A DNA stretch of 10,857 nt from Bacillota bacterium. Lineage in GTDB: Bacteria; Bacillota; Clostridia; Tissierellales; Peptoniphilaceae. The notes beneath the pieces were generated by a model. That model was not told the DNA's origin and did no database searches. It was given only the letters and a program-made list of their open reading frames with translations. The position numbers and the translations under genes were made by a program. The number at the start of each line of letters is the position of its first letter. The stretch's first letter is position 1. Below are positions 6,375-10,857 of this stretch, piece by piece. The stretch lies in contig JAEZZB010000115.1 of NCBI GenBank assembly GCA_023442495.1, forward strand, positions 1 through 10,857, given 5' to 3'.

Positions 6375-7928
6375 ATGAGAAATAGAATTAGCAAGCTATT
6401 ATTAGCTTTAATTCTGATTATGGCATTATTTCCTATCCAGAATTTACAAGCTAACAATGATAGACAGGTATTGAGAGTAGGAATGGAAGTTGCGAATGCA
6501 CCATTTAACTGGTCACAAAATGATGATTCAAATGGAGCTGTTCCGGTAGTTGACACACAAGAATATGCAAATGGATATGATGTTCAAATAGCGAAAAGAA
6601 TTGCTGACGAGCTAGGAATGGACTTGGAAGTTGTAAAAATAGAATGGGATGGTCTATTACCAGCTATCCAATCCGGAAAAATTGATGCTATTATTGCAGG
6701 TATGTCACCTACAGAAGAAAGAAAAAAAGTGCTCGATTTTACAGTGAACTATTATGAAACAGATATAGTTTTAGTAACTAGAAGTGATTCTAAGTATAAA
6801 GATGCAAAAAAACTTTCAGATTTTTCTGGAGCAAGAGTCGTTGCACAATTAAATACATTGCATGACACATTGGTGGACCAAATTCCAGGGGTAAATCATG
6901 TTACTCCTATGGCAGATTTCGCAACTATGAGAGTTGCTGTTCAAACGGGTAAAGTTGATGCCTATGTTGCAGAACGTCCAGAAGCTACATCTGCTCAATT
7001 AACAAATGATGTTTATCACATGGTAGAGCTTGAAGATGGATTTAAGACTGAACCTGCAGACACACAAATAGCGATTGGATTAAATAAAGGCTCTGAATTA
7101 TTGGAACCAATCAATTCAATTCTTTCAACTATCAGTGTTCAACAACAAAAAGAAATGATGGACAATGTAATAGAAATGCAATTAGGTACAAAAAATACTA
7201 CTATTTGGGATATTTTTATAAATAATGCACCTATGTTTTTAAGAGGAACCATCTATACTGTGCTAATTTCCTTAGTGGGTACTATATTTGGACTTTTAAT
7301 TGGTTTATTAGTTGGAGTTATAAGATCTGCAAAAGAAATTAAAAATACAGTAGTAAATATTTTATTTATTATTCTAAAATTTATATCAAATATTTATGTT
7401 CAAGTAATAAGAGGAACACCAATGATGGTACAAGCCGTACTATTTTATTATGGACTCCAACTATTCTTCAATATTGATATGTCGCCAATGGTTTCGGCAT
7501 TCATCATTGTCTCTATAAATACAGGTGCCTATATGGCGGAAGTTGTAAGAGGTGGTATTAATTCCATTGACACTGGTCAAGAAGAAGCGGCAAAAGCTTT
7601 AGGTATGAGCCATGTTCAAGCGATGAGATATGTAATACTTCCACAAGTATTTAAAAATATAATTCCTAATATAGGTAATGAATTTATCGTAAATATAAAG
7701 GATACATCAGTGCTTAACGTAATTTCAGTAAATGAATTATTCTTTACAACAAAATCAATCGCTGGTGCAAACTTTAGATTTTTCGAAACTTATTTTATAA
7801 CATCTGTAATTTATTTAATCTTGACATTGAGTATTACAGGCTTGTTGTTATTACTTGAAAAGAAATTAAATGGAAGTGGTTCTTATGAAAAAGTGAAGAC
7901 AGATCACTTACTAAAGAGCAGTAATTAG
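6375..7928 (+). CDS. Polar amino-acid ABC transporter, fused substrate-binding protein and permease
   Basis: A 517-residue fusion serving as both receptor and channel of an amino-acid importer. A signal peptide-like segment (1-26, ending LQA) precedes a type-3 extracellular solute-binding domain (about 32-270). This domain has NGYDVQIAKRIADELG (67-82), WDGLLPAIQSGKIDAI (91-106) and GMSPTEERKKVLDFT (109-123). The HisM/GlnP-type permease domain covers about 278-497, with VIRGTPMMVQ (344-353), GAYMAEVVRGGI (384-395) and the EAA coupling loop from EEAAKALG to ILPQ (403-424), which docks on the ATPase. Fused GlnP-type proteins normally work as homodimers, giving two tethered receptors per transporter. 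Start supported by AAGGAG (6363-6368). A TATAAT at 6333-6338, without a good -35, could be a weak internal promoter. The exact amino acid is not determinable; glutamine, glutamate, or a basic amino acid are all possible. Confidence 0.95.
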   Translation: MRNRISKLLLALILIMALFPIQNLQANNDRQVLRVGMEVANAPFNWSQNDDSNGAVPVVDTQEYANGYDVQIAKRIADELGMDLEVVKIEWDGLLPAIQSGKIDAIIAGMSPTEERKKVLDFTVNYYETDIVLVTRSDSKYKDAKKLSDFSGARVVAQLNTLHDTLVDQIPGVNHVTPMADFATMRVAVQTGKVDAYVAERPEATSAQLTNDVYHMVELEDGFKTEPADTQIAIGLNKGSELLEPINSILSTISVQQQKEMMDNVIEMQLGTKNTTIWDIFINNAPMFLRGTIYTVLISLVGTIFGLLIGLLVGVIRSAKEIKNTVVNILFIILKFISNIYVQVIRGTPMMVQAVLFYYGLQLFFNIDMSPMVSAFIIVSINTGAYMAEVVRGGINSIDTGQEEAAKALGMSHVQAMRYVILPQVFKNIIPNIGNEFIVNIKDTSVLNVISVNELFFTTKSIAGANFRFFETYFITSVIYLILTLSITGLLLLLEKKLNGSGSYEKVKTDHLLKSSN

Positions 7929-7936
7929 GAGGAACC

Positions 7937-8665
7937 ATGGGAGTTTTATTAGAAATTAATAATTTAAAAAAATCATTTGGAAATAACGAAGTGTTAAAAG
8001 GAATAGATTTTTCTGTAAATGAAGGGGAAGTAATTACAATTATAGGTTCTTCAGGATCTGGAAAATCAACACTTTTAAGATGTATTAATTTACTTGAAGA
8101 ACCCGATTCGGGTGAAATAATCTTTGAAGGAAAAAATGTTTTAGATGCAAATTTAGACCAAAACAAATATAGAAAAGATTTGGGCATGGTATTTCAACAA
8201 TTTAATCTTTTCAACAATATGACAGCACTTAAAAATGTAACTATTGCACAAGAAAAAGTTTTAAAAAGATCACGTGAACAAGCAAAAGAAAAAGCTCTTC
8301 ATTATCTAACACTTGTAGGCATGAATGAGTATCAAAACGCAAAACCGGCACAATTATCTGGTGGGCAAAAGCAAAGAGTTGCTATTGCAAGAGCTTTGGC
8401 AATGGAACCAAAAGTAATGCTTTTTGATGAACCAACTTCAGCACTTGACCCAGAAATGGTAGGTGAAGTTTTAGCTACAATGAAGCAATTAGCAGAGCTT
8501 GGATTTACCATGGTAGTAGTAACTCATGAAATGGGATTTGCAAGACAAGTATCAGATAGAGTTATTTTTATGGACAATGGTGTAATACTTGAAGATTCTA
8601 AACCAGATAAGTTATTTACCAATCCAGAACATAATAGAACTAGAGAATTTTTAAAACTAAATTAA
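7937..8665 (+). CDS. glnQ: Polar amino-acid ABC transporter ATP-binding protein (GlnQ-like)
   Basis: A 242-residue cytoplasmic ATPase that powers the fused binding-protein/permease encoded just upstream. Complete motif set: Walker A GSSGSGKST (37-45), Q-loop within VFQQFNLF (85-92), signature LSGGQKQR (140-147), Walker B VMLFDEPTSALDP (160-172) and H-loop His197 in THEMG. Length and motifs match the GlnQ/HisP/ArtP family closely. The Shine-Dalgarno AGGAGG (7927-7932) overlaps the upstream TAG stop, the gap is 8 nt, and the two genes are clearly one transcription unit. No convincing terminator follows: only a 5-bp TTGAT/ATCAA stem (8666-8680) without a T-tract, so some transcription may run into the T-box region. 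The symbol reflects family similarity, not a proven glutamine specificity. Confidence 0.94.
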   Translation: MGVLLEINNLKKSFGNNEVLKGIDFSVNEGEVITIIGSSGSGKSTLLRCINLLEEPDSGEIIFEGKNVLDANLDQNKYRKDLGMVFQQFNLFNNMTALKNVTIAQEKVLKRSREQAKEKALHYLTLVGMNEYQNAKPAQLSGGQKQRVAIARALAMEPKVMLFDEPTSALDPEMVGEVLATMKQLAELGFTMVVVTHEMGFARQVSDRVIFMDNGVILEDSKPDKLFTNPEHNRTREFLKLN

Positions 8666-8683
8666 TTGATTAATTATCAAATA

Positions 8684-8712
8684 TTGAAAAAAATTAATAA
8701 TTAATATATAAT
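8684..8712 (+). promoter_or_regulatory. Sigma-A promoter for the ileS T-box transcript
   Basis: -35 TTGAAA (8684-8689), a 17-nt spacer and a perfect -10 TATAAT (8707-8712). The predicted start near 8719 lies just before the base of T-box Stem I (8725). This is the best-formed promoter in the window. Confidence 0.8.
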
Positions 8713-8718
8713 TATTTT

Positions 8719-8949
8719 AATTGTAAAATTCGATGATTAAGACAGTAACATATATGGATCGTCAGAGAGGCTTTGGTTGGTGAAAAAAGCTCGTGAAATA
8801 TATGTGAAGATCACTTAGGAGAAGATTTTCTGAAAATAGTAGGAAAATACGTGTATGCGCGTTAAGCATTTATGAGATCAAGAAATTGATGAATTTGGGT
8901 GGTACCACGTTATTGACGTCCCTATATACATTTGTATATAGGGATTTTT
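8719..8949 (+). promoter_or_regulatory. T-box riboswitch, isoleucine (ATC specifier)
   Basis: This leader senses uncharged tRNA-Ile and lets transcription continue into ileS when charging is low. Stem I spans about 8725-8829. Its base has AAAATT/GATTTT pairing (8725-8730 with 8824-8829) and a kink-turn-like G.A/A.G pair (8735-8736 with 8819-8820), then TTAAG/CTTAG pairing. The specifier loop has the loop-E strands AGTA (8744-8747) and GAA (8806-8808), with codon ATC at 8810-8812 followed by the conserved purine A8813. Above it ACATATAT (8748-8755) pairs with ATATATGT (8798-8805), and a distal helix GGCTT/AAGCT (8769-8773 with 8787-8791) closes the apical loop. The T-box core lies at 8892-8909. 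The bulge TGGT (8900-8903) is complementary to an ACCA tRNA end, as expected for tRNA-Ile. Antiterminator: GGG (8897-8899) with CCC (8920-8922), and ACG (8907-8909) with CGT (8917-8919). Stem II/III details between 8830 and 8890 were not resolved. Confidence 0.95.
8919..8949 (+). terminator. T-box regulatory terminator
   Basis: TCCCTATATAC (8919-8929) pairs with GTATATAGGGA (8934-8944) around an ATTT loop, followed by five T residues (8945-8949). Its 5' arm shares the CCC at 8920-8922 with the antiterminator, so the two structures exclude each other, as in known T-box switches. Confidence 0.93.
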
Positions 8950-8996
8950 ATTTGAATTTATGGAAACATGGAAATATATAATCTAATGGAGGAAAT

Positions 8997-10857
8997 ATGA
9001 AATTTAAGGCGTTAAATGATAAGTCGGTTAAGGAAAGAGAGAAAGAAATTTTCAAATACTGGAAAGATATAAATCTCTTAAAAGAATCTATAGATACGAG
9101 AAAAGATGGTGAAAGATATGTATTCTTTGATGGCCCACCGACTGCAAATGGTAAGCCGGGGATTCATCACGTTATTTCTCGTACCTTAAAGGACATGACG
9201 GTAAGATATAAGACCATGCAAGGTTACTATGTAGAAAGAAAAGCTGGATGGGACACACATGGACTTCCTGTAGAAATAGAGGCTGAAAAGAAATTAAAAT
9301 TAAATAGTAAAAAAGAAATTGAAGAGTATGGCATAGAAAAATTTAATGAAGTATGTAGAGAATCTGTATTTACATATAGTGATATGTGGAGAGATATGTC
9401 AGATAGAATGGCATTCTTAGCAGATATGGATAATCCATATATAACACTTGATAATGACTATATTGAAACAGTATGGCATCTTCTAGATGATTTTAATAAA
9501 AAAGGACTTTTATATGAAGGAGCTAAAATATTGCCATATTGTCCAAGATGTGGTACAGGACTTGCTTCTCACGAAGTAGCTCTTGGCTATAAAATGATAA
9601 AATCACAAACTGTAACCGTAAAGTTCAAGAAAAAAAATTCAGACAATGAATATTTCCTAGCATGGACAACAACGCCATGGACATTGCCTTCAAATGTAGC
9701 ACTTACAGTAGGTCCGGACATAGACTATGTAAAAGTAAAACAAAATGATGAGTACTATTATCTTGCAAAGGCTTTAGCAGATAAAGTTTTAGGTGATGAT
9801 TACGAAATATTAGAAGAAATGAAAGGTAAAGATTTAGAATATCTTGAATATGAACAACTTCTACCATTTGTTGAAGTTAACAAAAAAGCTTTCTTTGTAA
9901 CTCTTGCAGATTATGTATCTATTGAAGATGGTACAGGTATAGTTCACACAGCTCCGGCATTTGGTGAAGATGACTACCAAACAGGATTAAGATATAATTT
10001 ACCGCTTGTAAATCCGGTAAATGATGAAGGAAAATTTACAACAACACCTTGGAAAGACAGATCAGTAATGGATGCCGATCTTGATATTGTAATATATCTA
10101 GGGGAACAAGGAAAAGTATACAGTAAACAAAAAATGGAACACAATTATCCACATTGTTGGAGATGTTCAACTCCATTAATTTACTATTCTAAACCTTCTT
10201 GGTACTTATCAACAAGTAAAGTTAAAAATCAAATGATTGAAAATAACAACAATGTAAATTGGTATCCATCATATACTGGTGAAAAGAGATTTGGTAATTG
10301 GCTTGAAAATATCAAAGACTGGGCAATATCTCGTTCAAGATATTGGGGAACTCCTCTACCAGTATGGGTAAATGACAAAGGTGATTTCATGACAGTAGGA
10401 TCAAGACAAGAGCTTAAAGAGAAAGCTTGTGAGGAAGTCGATATTGAAACTCTAGACTTGCATAGACCATATGTTGATAAAATTCATTTAAAAGGTGAAG
10501 ATGGATCTATATACACAAGAGTTCCTGATGTAATGGATGTTTGGTTTGATTCAGGGGCAATGCCTTTTGCACAAAATCATTATCCATTTGAAAATCAAGA
10601 AAAATTCAAAAACCTATTCCCAGCAGATTTCATATCTGAAGGAATTGACCAAACAAGGGGTTGGTTCTATACATTAATGGCTTTTTCTACAATGTATAAG
10701 GGGGTAGCTCCATATAAAAATGTACTTGCAAATGACCTTGTTTTAGACAAAGAAGGAAAGAAAATGTCAAAATCAAAGGGAAATACACTAGATCCATTTG
10801 AAATGTTTGATAAATATGGTGCTGATGCTGTAAGATTCTATTCAATTTATGTATCTC
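8997..10857 (+). CDS. ileS: Isoleucyl-tRNA synthetase, IleRS2-like, 3'-truncated by window edge
   Basis: The first 620 residues of a class I synthetase that charges tRNA-Ile; full-length enzymes are about 1030-1050 residues, so the anticodon-binding C-terminal part lies outside. GGAGG (8988-8992) sets the start, 4 nt away. The N-terminal block GPPTANGKPGIHH (46-58) holds the HIGH signature as Gly55-Ile56-His57-His58. GWDTHGLPVE follows at 84-93. Cys182/Cys185 and Cys387/Cys390 form two CxxC pairs. The CP1 editing domain (about 200-390) has TTTPWTLPSN (224-233) and HTAPAFGEDD (317-326). His317 and Asp326 have the same spacing as the editing His/Asp pair in other IleRS, so proofreading looks intact. 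The catalytic domain resumes with VWFDSG (515-520), EGIDQTRGWF (548-557) and KMSKS (589-593). The PTANGKPG context is typical of the eukaryote-like, mupirocin-resistant IleRS2 branch. Expression is controlled by the T-box leader. Confidence 0.97.
   Translation, partial: MKFKALNDKSVKEREKEIFKYWKDINLLKESIDTRKDGERYVFFDGPPTANGKPGIHHVISRTLKDMTVRYKTMQGYYVERKAGWDTHGLPVEIEAEKKLKLNSKKEIEEYGIEKFNEVCRESVFTYSDMWRDMSDRMAFLADMDNPYITLDNDYIETVWHLLDDFNKKGLLYEGAKILPYCPRCGTGLASHEVALGYKMIKSQTVTVKFKKKNSDNEYFLAWTTTPWTLPSNVALTVGPDIDYVKVKQNDEYYYLAKALADKVLGDDYEILEEMKGKDLEYLEYEQLLPFVEVNKKAFFVTLADYVSIEDGTGIVHTAPAFGEDDYQTGLRYNLPLVNPVNDEGKFTTTPWKDRSVMDADLDIVIYLGEQGKVYSKQKMEHNYPHCWRCSTPLIYYSKPSWYLSTSKVKNQMIENNNNVNWYPSYTGEKRFGNWLENIKDWAISRSRYWGTPLPVWVNDKGDFMTVGSRQELKEKACEEVDIETLDLHRPYVDKIHLKGEDGSIYTRVPDVMDVWFDSGAMPFAQNHYPFENQEKFKNLFPADFISEGIDQTRGWFYTLMAFSTMYKGVAPYKNVLANDLVLDKEGKKMSKSKGNTLDPFEMFDKYGADAVRFYSIYVS

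Noticed and set aside
7834..8187. Minus-strand open frame of 117 codons
   Set aside because: It lies opposite the 3' end of the permease fusion and the 5' half of the ATPase gene, both of which have full sets of family motifs; its sequence shows no domain.
8666..8680. TTGAT/ATCAA stem as a terminator for the importer operon
   Set aside because: Only 5 bp, mostly A-T, and followed by A-rich rather than T-rich sequence.
8960..8986. Eight-codon open frame (METWKYII) between the T-box terminator and ileS, ending in two Ile codons
   Set aside because: Suggestive of a leader peptide, but there is no ribosome binding site and control is already explained by the T-box; such a short frame is expected by chance.
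1..10857. Mobile element, CRISPR array, phage or defence island
   Set aside because: No transposase, integrase, regularly spaced direct repeats or attachment-like duplications were seen; all long frames belong to core or transport families with uniform composition.

Overview
The window is AT-rich throughout, with Shine-Dalgarno sites of the AGGAGG type, a T-box leader, and gene families typical of low-GC Gram-positive anaerobes. The best guess is an anaerobic Firmicute, possibly Tissierellia/Peptoniphilaceae. That placement is an inference from composition and gene types; no rRNA or other phylogenetic marker gene is present. No mobile element, CRISPR array, tRNA or rRNA gene was seen.

Layout, left to right. 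(1) 1-1936: the 3' part of a RecD2-type helicase gene, with a ComFC-type phosphoribosyltransferase gene overlapping it by 8 nt. (2) 1941-4158: an ABC-2 type exporter made of an ATPase (1995-2894) and a membrane subunit (2896-4158). It has its own likely promoter, which carries an (AT)8 tract. (3) 4159-4326: a convergent intergenic region with a GC-rich hairpin that can terminate from both sides. (4) 4327-5223, minus strand: a YihY/BrkB-family membrane protein. (5) 5224-5346: a divergent promoter region. (6) 5347-8665, plus strand: a membrane-anchored protein that looks like a degenerate serine beta-lactamase/PBP-like fold, then a polar amino-acid ABC importer made of a fused binding-protein/permease and its ATPase. 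(7) 8684-10857: a well-formed promoter, an isoleucine T-box riboswitch with terminator and antiterminator, and the first 620 codons of ileS.

How they work together: recD2 and comFC are a DNA-handling pair (repair helicase and a transformation-associated protein). The two ABC systems are unrelated: one is an exporter of unknown substrate, the other a binding-protein-dependent amino-acid importer. ileS is controlled by uncharged tRNA-Ile through the T-box. Its HIGH motif reads Gly-Ile-His-His, marking it as an IleRS2-type enzyme with the altered signature linked to strong mupirocin resistance.

No clearly undescribed multi-gene system was found. The points most worth following up are the altered IleRS signature motif, the AT-repeat placed inside a promoter spacer, and the apparently catalytically dead serine-hydrolase-like protein next to the importer.
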